Shown: positions 50,124-59,768 of the stretch, in pieces
Layout of the letters: every line of letters starts with the position of its first letter
How positions within the stretch are numbered: the first letter of the stretch is position 1
Source of the DNA: Corallincola platygyrae
GTDB lineage: Bacteria; Pseudomonadota; Gammaproteobacteria; Enterobacterales; Neiellaceae
DNA length: 64,000 nucleotides
Direction: 5' to 3'
Assembly (NCBI RefSeq): GCF_039544265.1
Contig: NZ_BAABLI010000014.1
Location: forward strand, 1 to 64,000
Notes under the pieces: generated by a model
Told to the model about the DNA's origin: nothing
Database searches by the model: none
The model's input: the letters and a program-made list of their open reading frames with translations, nothing else
Translations under genes and position numbers: made by a program

Positions 50124-51851
50124 ATGACGGTCTCATCTTTGGTTTCTGCGCCCGGCTACGTTACATCGCCTGACTCAGCTGAAAGCGACTTCCATCTGCT
50201 AAGGCCGTGGCATGATAACGAAATGCGGGCTGAAATTACCAATATTGCGCATGCACCTGCGCGCGTCTCGACTGTCACATTATATGATTGGCGTTGTGCA
50301 TTTTCTGAAGAAGCCAGGATTTACGGTGAAGGGTTTCAGATGCTTTCTCAAACGGGAGGGTGGCTCAATAATGCTGAGCCGATAGGTCGATGTGACGATG
50401 GTGAGGTGTATCGACTTTATGACCGGCAGGCAGAAACGCGCGTATACAGCATGCTGCTGGTAGAAGATGCCGGCCAGTTTCATCTGTTGGGATTTGACTC
50501 ATCATCGCACTTCAGTGGTTATTTTGTGATTGCTGGCGATAGAATCAAAGTCTGTCTAGACCTTGAAAACATAACACTGGAACCTTACGAAGCGACAGTA
50601 TTAGAAGGTTTCGTCTATTTACAGGGTACTGACCTACCAGCTGTGTTGGACGACTTCGCTCGTCACCTTATGCAAAATCATCCCCGCGAACCATATGAGA
50701 GACTGCCCAGAGGCTGGTGTTCTTGGTACCACTACTATGAAAATGTATCTGCGCAGGATGTGTTGGAGAACCTTGAAGCACTGAAAGATTACCCACAACT
50801 TGAATTTATTCAAATCGATGATGGTTACCAGGCTTTTATGGGAGATTGGTTAACGCCGAGTGACAAGTTTCAAGGTGGTGTCAGATCGTTAGTAGACCAG
50901 ATCCGTGCAGGAGGAAAACGGGCTGGAATTTGGGTTGCACCATTTATCGCACAAAGAGAGTCACATATATTCCAGGCGCATCCAGACTGGTTTGTTAAGG
51001 ACACTAATGGCTATCCGCTAGCAGCTGAGAATGTTACGTATGGTGGCTGGCGCTGCACACCGTGGTACATTCTGGATGGTACCCACCCTGGTGTTATCAA
51101 TTACCTCAAACACGTGATTGGAACTATGCGTCATGAATGGGGGGTAGATTACTTCAAGCTTGACGCAAACTTCTGGGGTGCGATCCACGGGGGCGTTTTC
51201 CATCGTCCAAACGCCACTCGTATCGAAGCCTATCGTGAAGGCATGGCAGCGATTAACGAAGCTGCGGATGGTGCCTTTATTCTCGGATGCAATGCACCCA
51301 TGTGGCCCAGTCTTGGGTTGGTTGACGGGATGAGAGTTTCTGATGACGTGGAGCGTCATTGGCATCGCTTTAATCAGATTCGAGAAGAAACTTTTATGCG
51401 GAACTGGCAACACGGCAGGTTATGGCTAAATGATCCTGATTGTCTGGTGCTTAATTGTATCGAAGGGCAGCATGCTGAAGAGGAACATTTCAGGCTGCAT
51501 TTAGCCGCGATTGTTGGAAGTGCAGGCATTCTGATGTTGGGCGATCGCCTCAACGCTCTTACAGATAAACAACGTGAAAGCGTCCATACCGTCAGCCGAC
51601 TATTGGATAGCGACTATGGCGCTGCACGTTTCCAGACTTTTGATACGCAAATGGGCATATCTGAGAATAAACTCGGCCGTTTAATCTGTCTGACGAACGC
51701 AGCATCAGAGCCGCACAGAAGGAAAATTACCCTTAGGCCTGGAGAGCAGGTAAATATGATCTTGGCTGGGAACTATAGAAAAACGGATGATACCGTTGAA
51801 GTTAACTTAAGTGGGTATGATGGTGCTTTAATAGAGTTGGTTAGAAGCTAA
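50124..51851 (+). CDS. GH36-family alpha-galactosidase-like glycosidase
   Basis: A retaining glycoside hydrolase of clan GH-D, family 36 by overall pattern. After an N-terminal beta-sandwich-like domain, the barrel begins at LPRGWCSWYHYYENV and continues with FIQIDDGYQAFMGDW and KRAGIWVAPFIA. The likely nucleophile is Asp347 in YFKLDANFW, and the acid/base is Asp408 in the RVSDD motif. The usual C-terminal beta domain follows. There is no signal peptide, so it is probably cytoplasmic. ATG 50124 with GAGGA upstream is chosen over the reading from 50073. No sugar transporter or other glycan gene is adjacent, so the natural substrate is unclear. Confidence 0.85.
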   Translation: MTVSSLVSAPGYVTSPDSAESDFHLLRPWHDNEMRAEITNIAHAPARVSTVTLYDWRCAFSEEARIYGEGFQMLSQTGGWLNNAEPIGRCDDGEVYRLYDRQAETRVYSMLLVEDAGQFHLLGFDSSSHFSGYFVIAGDRIKVCLDLENITLEPYEATVLEGFVYLQGTDLPAVLDDFARHLMQNHPREPYERLPRGWCSWYHYYENVSAQDVLENLEALKDYPQLEFIQIDDGYQAFMGDWLTPSDKFQGGVRSLVDQIRAGGKRAGIWVAPFIAQRESHIFQAHPDWFVKDTNGYPLAAENVTYGGWRCTPWYILDGTHPGVINYLKHVIGTMRHEWGVDYFKLDANFWGAIHGGVFHRPNATRIEAYREGMAAINEAADGAFILGCNAPMWPSLGLVDGMRVSDDVERHWHRFNQIREETFMRNWQHGRLWLNDPDCLVLNCIEGQHAEEEHFRLHLAAIVGSAGILMLGDRLNALTDKQRESVHTVSRLLDSDYGAARFQTFDTQMGISENKLGRLICLTNAASEPHRRKITLRPGEQVNMILAGNYRKTDDTVEVNLSGYDGALIELVRS

Positions 51852-52431
51852 CGTCTAATCCAACGGCGATGTTACTGTCACCGTGATTTGGAATAGCGCC
51901 AGTGCTAAACATTGTCTGCAGCGTCATGTCTTCATTAATCAGGTAGCTGGTGCCAAAACCAACGGCAAAGTCGTTATTCAAATTGCCTGCTTCTTCGCCC
52001 GCATAGTAGTGGTATAGAGGATCATCGCTGCCCATGTTGAGCAAGTCATGGCGCTCTTTATTGTAAAATTGACCAAAAACTTCTACCTGATAGCCGTCCT
52101 CAAGATAAGGAACTGCGACGACGGGCAGAGCAACCATCTTGTATAGTTTGGAATCTGGAAAATATGATTCTTTTGCAGATGGAGCGAACTTAGCGTTGTC
52201 GTAAACTTCGCGGAAGGACTGTGCAACGGCAGTGTATGCTTGGGTTGGAAGTGTCGCCCATGAATCCTGTTGAGGATCAACACCGGTTAGGGGGGCAACT
52301 TGAAACTCTGTATTGCCTAAAAGAAGCTGGGAACCGTCCAGCAACGGACCGTCAACAGCAGCGGCACTGCTAGCTTGAGATACCAGAAACAACGATGTCA
52401 GAGCTTTCAGGGACTGCCTAACCACTGCCAT
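51841..52431 (-). CDS. Secreted, outer-membrane-barrel-like protein of unknown family
   Basis: I do not recognise the family. ATG 52431 gives a clear signal peptide (KALTSLFLVSQASSAAA) and a mature part of about 170 residues. The latter half has alternating polar/aromatic strands (GYQVEVFGQFYNKE, NDFAVGFGTSYLINEDMTLQTMF) and ends in a terminal Phe (AVGLDVSF). This pattern suits a small outer-membrane beta-barrel. A longer reading to 52509 lacks a signal. Its last 11 bp overlap the 3' end of the convergent GH36 gene. Confidence 0.65.
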   Translation of the reverse strand: MAVVRQSLKALTSLFLVSQASSAAAVDGPLLDGSQLLLGNTEFQVAPLTGVDPQQDSWATLPTQAYTAVAQSFREVYDNAKFAPSAKESYFPDSKLYKMVALPVVAVPYLEDGYQVEVFGQFYNKERHDLLNMGSDDPLYHYYAGEEAGNLNNDFAVGFGTSYLINEDMTLQTMFSTGAIPNHGDSNIAVGLDVSF

Positions 52432-52634
52432 GCTCAAATCTGCCTTGTCAAAATTACTGACGTTAAATGTAAACAAATTTAACAAATGAAACAAATAAAA
52501 ATTGGACAAATTTTAAGCTAGATCAGGCCAAGCTACGTAAGCCTATGAAATGTAAATCGTAGCTAAACTAATGGAGTAACAAAACTGTGACTTGCGTCGA
52601 GTGATCTTAGTTCGAGTGTGGGATTGAGAAAATT

Positions 52635-52711
<77 letters not shown>

Positions 52712-52952
52712 ATATAGAAGGCTTGTTGAAAAGCGGGGCGTATAGTAGCAAATCGAATCGTCTAAGCAAGGAATTTTTTGTCAGTCGTATCCAATTGCCG
52801 AAATAGTCACCAACTTGCTGATATATCGGTCAGAACCTCTTATCTAACCGCCCAGAAAACTGGTCAGTAGGGCCTACTATCAGTTAGAATTCCGCCTTTA
52901 CATTCGATTTAACCAGAAACGGCGCAAATGGCGTCTATTCGGACAACAAGTC

Positions 52953-53929
52953 ATGGAAAACCTGGAAGCATTATCCGCCGAGGCGCTCTCGGCAATCGCT
53001 GGCGCGGCGGACAACGAAGCGCTTGAAAGCCTGCGTGTGGAATACCTCGGTAAAAAAGGTAAGTTTACCGATCTGATGAAAGGCTTGGGAAAACTGCCTC
53101 CTGAAGAGAAGCCAAAAGCAGGCCAAGCGATAAACAAAGCTAAACAAGCGTTAACGCAAGCGTTGAATGAACGCCGCGAGCTTATGAAAGCAGAAGCGTT
53201 AAACAAAAAGCTGGCTTCCGAGACGATTGATGTCACGCTCCCAGGTAAAGACGCCTCTATGGGCGGCCTGCATCCCGTTAACCGCACGANCGAATCGAGA
53301 GTTTCTTCGGACAACTTGGCTTTGAAGTGAAGCAGGGGCCTGAAATCGAAGATGGATTCCATAACTTCGATGCACTGAATATCCCTGAGCACCATCCGGC
53401 CCGTGCCGATCATGACACTTTCTACTTCAACCCGGACATGATGCTGCGTACCCAAACATCGGGTGTACAGATCCGTACCATGGAAGCTGAAAAGCCACCG
53501 TTGCGGATCATTTCCCCGGGTCGTGTCTATCGAAACGATTACGATCAAACCCACACGCCAATGTTCCATCAGGTTGAGGGTTTGATGGTTGACGAAAATG
53601 TCAGCTTTACAGAGTTAAAGGGGATCCTTCACGATTTCCTGCGTGCATTTTTCGAGGAAGATTTAGAAGTGCGTTTCCGTCCGTCATTCTTCCCTTTTAC
53701 TGAGCCTTCTGCGGAAGTAGACGTGAAAGGTAAAAACGGTTGGCTGGAAATATTGGGTTGCGGCATGGTTCACCCTAATGTACTTCGCTCAGTTGGCATT
53801 GACCCTGAAAAGTACAGCGGCCTGGCGTTTGGTATAGGCGTTGAGCGTCTAACCATGCTTCGTTATGGCGTAAACGATTTACGCGCATTCTTCGAAAACG
53901 ACCTGCGTTTCCTTAAGCAGTTCAGCTGA
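52953..53929 (+). CDS. pheS: Phenylalanyl-tRNA synthetase alpha subunit (interrupted by an assembly N)
   Basis: PheS is the catalytic subunit of the (alpha-beta)2 enzyme. The N-terminal coiled arm (MENLEALSAEALSAIAGAAD, LRVEYLGKKGKFTDLMKGL) and the class II core are both present. The core includes FDALNIPEHHPARADHDTFYF, RTQTSGVQIRTM and FGIGVERLTMLRYG. A single N at 53290 sits in the conserved HPVNRT-xx-RIESFFG segment. The text up to the N and after it are in different frames, with about four bases missing. With them restored the protein would be 326 residues, as expected, so I treat it as one intact gene with an assembly defect. Confidence 0.93.
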
Positions 53930-53951
53930 TCAGAGTAAGAGGTAGATAGGA

Positions 53952-56333
53952 ATGAAATTCAGCGAACAGTGGCTCCGAGAATGGGTGTCTCCTGAGATCA
54001 GCACTGAACAATTGGCCGAACAGATCACCATGGCCGGGCTTGAAGTTGACGAAGTTGCCCCGGTAGCGGGCGAATTTTCTGGTGTTGTCGTCGGTGAAGT
54101 CGTCGAATGCGGCAAACACCCAGAAGCCGATAAGTTGCAAGTCACCAAAGTAAACGTTGGCGGTGAAGAGCTGCTTGATATTGTCTGTGGCGCAGCTAAT
54201 TGCCGTCAGGGACTGAAAGTTATGGTAGCGACTGTAGGTGCGGTCTTGCCTGGTAACTTTAAGATTAAGAAGGCCAAGCTTCGCGGCCAGCCGTCGTTTG
54301 GCATGCTTTGCAGCGAAGAAGAGCTGGGTATGGCTGACAGTGCTGATGGCATTATGGAGCTGCCCGCAGATGCACCTATTGGTCAGTCGGTAAGAGAGTA
54401 TTTGAAGCTCGATGATGCCGTCATTGATGTTGACCTTACAGCTAACCGCGCAGACTGCCTAAGTATTGCAGGCCTTGCACGTGAAGTTGGTGTGCTTAAT
54501 CAACAGGACGTTTGCTGGCCTGAGATCAGTGACGTTGCTCCTTCAATTGACGATACCTTCCCGATCACAGTGAATGCGCCGGCAGCCTGTCCGCGCTATC
54601 TGGGCCGTGTCGTCAAAGGCATTGACCTATCAGCGACTACACCTTTGTGGATGGTGGAGAAATTGCGCCGTTGCGGTATTCGCTCAATTGATCCCGTGGT
54701 AGACATTACTAACTATGTACTGCTCGAGTTGGGTCAGCCCATGCACGCCTTTGACCTCAACCTGCTTGAAGGTGGCGTTGATGTCAGAATGGCGCAAAAT
54801 GGCGAAAAACTAACACTGTTAGACGGTAGCGAAGCGGAACTTCGTGATGACACTTTGGTGATTGCAGATAATGCAGGTCCCATTGCCATGGCGGGTATCT
54901 TTGGTGGTGAGCGCACAGGTGTTAATAACCAGACTCAGGATATTCTTCTTGAATGTGCGTTCTTTGCACGTCTCGCCATCATGGGCAAAGCACGTACCTA
55001 TGGATTGCATACCGACTCTTCTCATCGTTTTGAACGTGGCGTAGATCCGGCGCTGCAATACAAAGCTCTGGAGCGCGCAACCGCGCTTGTTCTGGAAATT
55101 TGTGGTGGTGAAGCTGGACCCGTCATTGATGTTACCAACGATGCAGAACTTCCTGTCAGAGAAAAAGTTTTGCTGCGTAAGCAAAAGCTGGATCGTTTGT
55201 TAGGTCACGAGATCGATCCTACGCGCGTTACTGATATTCTGGTTCGGTTGGGGTTAGATACTGAATCGACTGATGAGGGCTGGTTGGCTACTGCACCCAG
55301 CTTCCGTTTCGATATAGAAATTGAAGAAGACCTAATCGAAGAAGTTGCGCGGGTATACGGCTACAACAACATTCCGAATGTGTCCCCCAGAGCAAATCTG
55401 ACTATGGGTGAGCATAAAGAGGCAAACCTGCCTTTGGCTGATGTTAAGTCAGTGCTTGTCGCAAGGGATTATCAGGAAGCTATCACCTATAGCTTTGTTG
55501 ATCCGAAGGTACAGCAGCTACTTCACCCTAATGAAGAGGGAATTGTTTTACCGCATCCTATTTCGGCAGATATGTCTGTGATGCGATTAAGCATGTGGCC
55601 TGGACTTCTACAAGCTGTTCGCTACAACGCGAATCGTCAGCAGTCGCGAGTACGCCTGTTTGAAACGGGTTTAACCTTTATTCCTTCTGAGAAGGGACTG
55701 CCAGAACAAGCGCTCAACTTAGGTGGCGTGATCACTGGCTCAACTCAACTTGAGCAATGGAGCGGCGACTTAAAGCACGTTGATTTCTTTGATCTCAAAG
55801 GGGATGTTGAAGCCCTGCTGAATTTAACCGCTGCTGCGTCGGAATTTAGCTTTAAAGCGGAAAGCAATGATGCTTTACACCCAGGTCAATCTGCACGTAT
55901 TTATCGTGGTGATAAAGCGATCGGTTGGATCGGTGCAATCCATCCGGCATTGGCTGACAAACTTGATGTTACATCTAAATTGTTCCTGTTTGAGCTTGAT
56001 CTGACCGCGTTGTTGCAGCGATCTGTACCAGAAGCCGCACCTGTTTCTAAATTCCCTGCCAACCGTCGAGACATCGCGATCGTCGTTAAAGAGTCAGTGA
56101 CAGCCGAAGAATTATTAAATTCAGCACGGAAAGTTGGCGGAAATCAGTTAGTTGGCATAGACTTGTTCGATGTATACAGAGGGCAAGGGATTGAAGACGG
56201 ACATAAGAGTCTGGCGATTGCTCTGACGCTTCAAGATGTGGAACGCACACTGGAAGAACAAGAGATGGCTGACATTATGAATCGTATTATCGAAACCCTG
56301 GCCTCTGAGTTTGGTGCAAGTTTGAGGGACTAG
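53952..56333 (+). CDS. pheT: Phenylalanyl-tRNA synthetase beta subunit
   Basis: PheT contributes tRNA binding and editing. The order is an N-terminal tRNA-binding (EMAP-like) domain (VVVGEVVECGKHPEADKLQVTKVN, key residues), the B3/B4 editing domain (VDITNYVLLELGQPMHAFD), the B5 domain (KLDRLLGHEIDPTRV), an inactive class II-like core, and the FDX-ACB anticodon domain (VSKFPANRRDIAIVV) at the C-terminus. The length is 793 residues. It lies 22 bp after pheS and 3 bp before ihfA. Confidence 0.97.
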   Translation: MKFSEQWLREWVSPEISTEQLAEQITMAGLEVDEVAPVAGEFSGVVVGEVVECGKHPEADKLQVTKVNVGGEELLDIVCGAANCRQGLKVMVATVGAVLPGNFKIKKAKLRGQPSFGMLCSEEELGMADSADGIMELPADAPIGQSVREYLKLDDAVIDVDLTANRADCLSIAGLAREVGVLNQQDVCWPEISDVAPSIDDTFPITVNAPAACPRYLGRVVKGIDLSATTPLWMVEKLRRCGIRSIDPVVDITNYVLLELGQPMHAFDLNLLEGGVDVRMAQNGEKLTLLDGSEAELRDDTLVIADNAGPIAMAGIFGGERTGVNNQTQDILLECAFFARLAIMGKARTYGLHTDSSHRFERGVDPALQYKALERATALVLEICGGEAGPVIDVTNDAELPVREKVLLRKQKLDRLLGHEIDPTRVTDILVRLGLDTESTDEGWLATAPSFRFDIEIEEDLIEEVARVYGYNNIPNVSPRANLTMGEHKEANLPLADVKSVLVARDYQEAITYSFVDPKVQQLLHPNEEGIVLPHPISADMSVMRLSMWPGLLQAVRYNANRQQSRVRLFETGLTFIPSEKGLPEQALNLGGVITGSTQLEQWSGDLKHVDFFDLKGDVEALLNLTAAASEFSFKAESNDALHPGQSARIYRGDKAIGWIGAIHPALADKLDVTSKLFLFELDLTALLQRSVPEAAPVSKFPANRRDIAIVVKESVTAEELLNSARKVGGNQLVGIDLFDVYRGQGIEDGHKSLAIALTLQDVERTLEEQEMADIMNRIIETLASEFGASLRD

Positions 56334-56336
56334 ATA

Positions 56337-56633
56337 ATGGCGTTGACCAAAGCTGACATCGCTGAACACCTGTTTGATAAGCTCGGCCTTAACAAGCGGG
56401 ATTCAAAAGAGATGGTAGAGTCTTTTTTTGAGGAGATCCGCTCGTCTCTCGAGAGCGGTGAGCAGGTTAAGCTATCTGGGTTTGGTAACTTCGAGCTGCG
56501 CGATAAGAATCAGCGGCCCGGTCGAAACCCAAAAACCGGCGAAGATATACCTATTTCCGCCAGGCGGGTCGTCACGTTCCGTCCAGGCCAAAAACTGAAG
56601 AGTCGAGTTGAACAAGCTGGCTCAGACGAGTAG
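56337..56633 (+). CDS. ihfA: Integration host factor alpha subunit
   Basis: IhfA forms with IhfB the DNA-bending protein IHF. The sequence MALTKADIAEHLFDKLGL, the VKLSGFGNFELRDK block and the DNA-intercalating arm GRNPKTGEDIPISARRVVTFRPGQKLK are typical. The length is 98 residues. It follows pheT by 3 bp, the same order as in E. coli, and a strong terminator closes the operon. Confidence 0.97.
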   Translation: MALTKADIAEHLFDKLGLNKRDSKEMVESFFEEIRSSLESGEQVKLSGFGNFELRDKNQRPGRNPKTGEDIPISARRVVTFRPGQKLKSRVEQAGSDE

Positions 56634-56650
56634 GGCTTACACAACTAAAA

Positions 56651-56676
56651 AACCGCCGTAGAGGCGGTTTTTTTTT
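56651..56676 (+). terminator. Intrinsic terminator after ihfA
   Basis: AACCGCC/GGCGGTT (56651-56657 and 56663-56669, GTAGA loop), followed by Ts to 56676 and preceded by As. Confidence 0.9.
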
Positions 56677-56756
56677 GGATGTTATTCTGCAAAAGCCGCG
56701 AAACATAGAGTGAGCTATTTTTATATGTAATAAAACTACATAAAAGTTTGCTTTAG

Positions 56757-56772
56757 TGTGATTTTGAACACA
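56757..56772 (+). promoter_or_regulatory. CRP-like site upstream of ybfA
   Basis: TGTGATTTTGAACACA matches TGTGA-N6-TCACA with one mismatch. It lies 79 bp upstream of the small gene at 56851. Prediction from pattern only. Confidence 0.35.
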
Positions 56773-56850
56773 TATGAAATTAAAGCTTGTAATAAAAATC
56801 CATGAGAGATATTATGTGACCAAGTTAACAATAACGCAGGGGAATGAGAT

Positions 56851-57048
56851 ATGTATTCACCTTATAGCACTTATAAAGTGGTTGCGCGTCGAGTTACGGC
56901 GTTGTTGTTAGGCTTCATAGCTTTTCCTTTTGTGTTTACTACGAAGCGTGCTCAACTTTTCAGTTACCTGCATCGCATGTGGCTGAAAACCAGTGACAAG
57001 CCTGTTTGGATGGCTCAGTCGCAGAGCGTGTTTCGTAAGATTTATTAG
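56851..57048 (+). CDS. ybfA: YbfA-like small protein (DUF2517)
   Basis: A 65-residue protein whose C-terminal half, FSYLHRMWLKTSDKPVWMAQ, closely matches E. coli YbfA (DUF2517). One hydrophobic segment (VTALLLGFIAFPFVF) suggests a membrane-associated protein. Function is unknown. AGGGG sits about 8 nt before the ATG, and a strong terminator follows the stop. These flanking signals support a real monocistronic gene rather than a chance ORF. Confidence 0.85.
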   Translation: MYSPYSTYKVVARRVTALLLGFIAFPFVFTTKRAQLFSYLHRMWLKTSDKPVWMAQSQSVFRKIY

Positions 57049-57083
57049 CCTTGAGAAGCATTTTGCTTCTGTTGAGATTTAGT

Positions 57084-57111
57084 GCGGGAGTCTAGACTCC
57101 CGCTTTTTTTT
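57084..57111 (+). terminator. Intrinsic terminator after ybfA
   Basis: GCGGGAGT/ACTCCCGC (57084-57091 and 57096-57103, CTAG loop), followed by eight Ts. Confidence 0.9.
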
Positions 57112-57141
57112 GCCTGAAATTCCTCACACTTCTCTTTTTGC

Positions 57142-57170
57142 TGATCCAAGCGCCGCGAAAATACGTTAAC
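57142..57170 (+). promoter_or_regulatory. Candidate ECF-sigma (-35 TGATCC) promoter for the phrB operon
   Basis: TGATCC at 57142-57147 resembles the -35 element I recall for RpoE/ChrR (singlet-oxygen) promoters. GTTAAC lies 17 bp downstream (57165-57170), about 42 bp before the phrB start. The -10 match is weak and no sigma gene is in the window, so this is a hypothesis supported mainly by operon content. Confidence 0.3.
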
Positions 57171-57211
57171 TTTTTGTATTAGATAACTTATTCATAAAGT
57201 TGGTGTTTTAG

Positions 57212-58618
57212 TTGGCAAAACTCGTTTGGTTCCGAGATGACCTCCGTGTACTGGATAACCCTGCTCTGTACGCCGCGTGCAATAACAGTGGAGAGTCTGT
57301 TTACGCTGTATTTCTCGTATCTGGCACACAATGGAAAAAGCATGACTGGGCCGATATAAAGATCGACCTGATAAAGCGCCGAATCAAACGGCTGTCTGAA
57401 GAGCTAGCGAGTCTCAATATTCAGCTTTTAGTGCTAGACGCTGCCTCGTTCGAAGACGTGCCCCATCTACTTGTACAAGTTTGCAAAGAACTGGATGTAT
57501 CGGATGTTTACTTCAATTCTGAAGTCGGTGTTAACGAACATCGACGCGACTCGCTAGTTGAAGACACTCTTAGAGACGAGGAAATAGCTGCGAGAGTATT
57601 TGAAAACCGAGCAATATATCCCCCAGGCTCAATTCTCACCGGTAAAGGGCTACCTTTTACTGTCTTTACGCCGTTCAAAAAAGCCTGGCTGCGAAAATTT
57701 CAGTTGGAGGGATTGGAATGTTTGGGGAGGCCACAACCGCAAGCGGTATCTCAGCCAACTCAAGAGTTTCCACAAGCAGCCTGGCCCAATAGCACCAGTG
57801 ACAGTTCGCATTGGCCTGTAGATGAGCGCTCAATTTTAGACAAACTTAGAGAATTCGCTGAGAAGTCTCTTCATGACTACGGGGAAGATAGAGATTTTCC
57901 TGCAATTGACGGTACTAGTCATCTCAGCCCCTATCTGACGATTGGTGCGATAAGTGCGCGCCAATGTATCAGTCGGCTACTTTTTAACGCACAAGGTGAT
58001 TTTCATGCACTGTCACCCGGTGCACAAACTTGGTTGAGTGAATTGATTTGGCGAGACTTTTACCGGCACCTGATGGTCGCCTACCCAAAATTATCAATGC
58101 ATTACAATTTCAAGGAAGGGTTAGCAAGCCTTGAATGGAATGACGATGAAAATATGTTCGAGGCGTGGAAAAACGGGCAAACAGGATATCCGTTAGTTGA
58201 TGCCGGAATGCGACAACTAAATAGTACCGGCTGGATGCACAACCGTGTTCGTATGGTCGTAGCGAGCTTCCTCACCAAGCATCTTCTAATAGATTGGCGC
58301 AAAGGAGAGCAGTATTTTATGCGAAAACTGATTGATGGTGATTTCGCTGCCAATAATGGTGGCTGGCAGTGGGCTGCGAGCACCGGCGCTGATGCCGTTC
58401 CCTATTTTCGGATTTTTAATCCACATCTTCAGGCCAAGCGGTTTGACCCAGATGGTAGTTATATTCGACGCTGGATCCCAGAACTCAGCGATGAAGAGGT
58501 GAAGCTGGCAACCAGCGGTAAAACACCTCAATTTAACAATCCCAGCTATCCAGCCCCCATAGTGGATCATGCTCAGGCTCGAGAGAAGGCACTAAAATTT
58601 TTCAAGAGGGATGATTGA
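57212..58618 (+). CDS. phrB: Deoxyribodipyrimidine photolyase (class I CPD)
   Basis: PhrB repairs cyclobutane pyrimidine dimers using blue light. The N-terminal antenna-binding domain starts KLVWFRDDLRVLDNPALY. The C-terminal FAD domain contains SELIWRDFYRHL, STGWMHNRVRM, and NNGGWQWAASTGADAVPYFRIFNP. The length (468 residues) is close to E. coli Phr. TTG 57212 immediately follows an in-frame stop (TAG 57209), so it is the earliest possible start and gives the conserved N-terminus. Its stop overlaps the next start (TGATG), so it heads a six-gene operon with lipid-modifying genes. Confidence 0.96.
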   Translation: MAKLVWFRDDLRVLDNPALYAACNNSGESVYAVFLVSGTQWKKHDWADIKIDLIKRRIKRLSEELASLNIQLLVLDAASFEDVPHLLVQVCKELDVSDVYFNSEVGVNEHRRDSLVEDTLRDEEIAARVFENRAIYPPGSILTGKGLPFTVFTPFKKAWLRKFQLEGLECLGRPQPQAVSQPTQEFPQAAWPNSTSDSSHWPVDERSILDKLREFAEKSLHDYGEDRDFPAIDGTSHLSPYLTIGAISARQCISRLLFNAQGDFHALSPGAQTWLSELIWRDFYRHLMVAYPKLSMHYNFKEGLASLEWNDDENMFEAWKNGQTGYPLVDAGMRQLNSTGWMHNRVRMVVASFLTKHLLIDWRKGEQYFMRKLIDGDFAANNGGWQWAASTGADAVPYFRIFNPHLQAKRFDPDGSYIRRWIPELSDEEVKLATSGKTPQFNNPSYPAPIVDHAQAREKALKFFKRDD

Positions 58619-59043
58619 TGTCCGATTACATCGATAGATTTACAGAGATGTTCAGGGATCTGAAGCCAGACTCATTCGAAGCAATGGCCTCTATTTACGA
58701 TCCAGAGGTGGTTTTTCAAGATCCTGCTCATCAAATTGTCGGCCGCGAGAATCTGACGCGCTATTTTGAAGAGCTTTGCGGCTCGTTGCTCTATTGCCGA
58801 TTTGATATCAGCCGAAGGGCAAACGATGGTGACTCAGTTTTCCTTGAGTGGGAAATGAGTTTTGCACATCCAAAACTGTCGTCCGGTAAGTGCATCGTAG
58901 TACCAGGTGTCAGCGTGCTAAAGCTCAGCGACAACGGAATATGTTCCCATCGCGATTATTTTGATATGGGAGCGATGCTTTATGAAAAACTGCCGATGCT
59001 CGGCAGCGTTGTTAGCTATCTGAAGAACAGGTTGGCAGCGTGA
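58618..59043 (+). CDS. SnoaL/NTF2-like protein
   Basis: A 141-residue NTF2/SnoaL-fold protein with the family pattern: an N-terminal helix, SIYDPEVVFQDPAHQIVGRENLTRYFEEL and a beta-sheet ending SHRDYFDMGAMLYE. Such proteins are small enzymes or binding proteins; no activity is known for this group. It occurs in this order, between photolyase/ECF-sigma genes and an SDR, in related marine gammaproteobacteria as far as I recall. ATG 58618 overlaps phrB by one base, and the stop overlaps the SDR start (GTGA). Confidence 0.85.
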   Translation: MSDYIDRFTEMFRDLKPDSFEAMASIYDPEVVFQDPAHQIVGRENLTRYFEELCGSLLYCRFDISRRANDGDSVFLEWEMSFAHPKLSSGKCIVVPGVSVLKLSDNGICSHRDYFDMGAMLYEKLPMLGSVVSYLKNRLAA

Positions 59044-59768
59044 ACATCCTAATAACCGGTGGGACCTCAGGCATTGGTAAGCAAATAGCTCTCGATTATC
59101 TGCGAGACGGCCATAAGGTAATTGTTTGGGGAAGAAACGAGGTGCGATTGCAAGAACTGGCATCTTGCGGCGCCAGTATTGATTGTGTAGACGTTACCGA
59201 CGCGGAAAAGGTGGCAAATGCCTTTGAATCCTTGGTTGAAACCAAATCAATCGATTTGGCCATCTTGTCAGCGGGTGATTGCAAGTACATAGATGATGGT
59301 GAGCTAGATCTGTCTACATTCGAGCAGATGTGGCAGGTAAATGTGGTTGGCCAATTGACCTTATTGGATTGCTTCAAAAAGCATGCGGCAAGAATTGAAG
59401 GTGCTTCTGTCTATTGTGTTGGCTCCTCTGCACATCTATTTCCATTTCCTCGGGCTGAAGCTTATGGCGGCACAAAAGCTGCGCTTAATTACATATGCCG
59501 TGTTTACCGCGCCTTTCTCGCAGGAAAAGGGATAAAACTCGGCCTTATCGAGCCAGGTTTTGTTGATACACCACTAACGCAAAAGAACGATTTTGATATG
59601 CCTTTCCTCATTTCCGTTGAAGAAGCGAGCGAAAGGATCCGCCGAGGGATACGAGCGAAAAGATTGTTGATTCGCTTTCCAAGGCGTCTGATTTATTCAT
59701 TGAAATTACTAGGAATAATGCCAGAGGCCTGGCAGCTGTTTATACAAAGGAAACTAACTAGTGGATAA
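59040..59768 (+). CDS. Short-chain dehydrogenase/reductase
   Basis: A Rossmann-fold SDR with NAD(P)-site TGGTSGIG at residues 6-13 and the catalytic YGGTK (Tyr-x-x-x-Lys) preceded by the Ser in VGSSAHLFPF. The length is 242 residues. Substrate unknown; in this cluster an acyl or lipid-derived carbonyl is a reasonable guess. It starts at GTG 59040 inside the upstream stop and overlaps the amine oxidase by 8 bp. Confidence 0.9.
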   Translation: MNILITGGTSGIGKQIALDYLRDGHKVIVWGRNEVRLQELASCGASIDCVDVTDAEKVANAFESLVETKSIDLAILSAGDCKYIDDGELDLSTFEQMWQVNVVGQLTLLDCFKKHAARIEGASVYCVGSSAHLFPFPRAEAYGGTKAALNYICRVYRAFLAGKGIKLGLIEPGFVDTPLTQKNDFDMPFLISVEEASERIRRGIRAKRLLIRFPRRLIYSLKLLGIMPEAWQLFIQRKLTSG

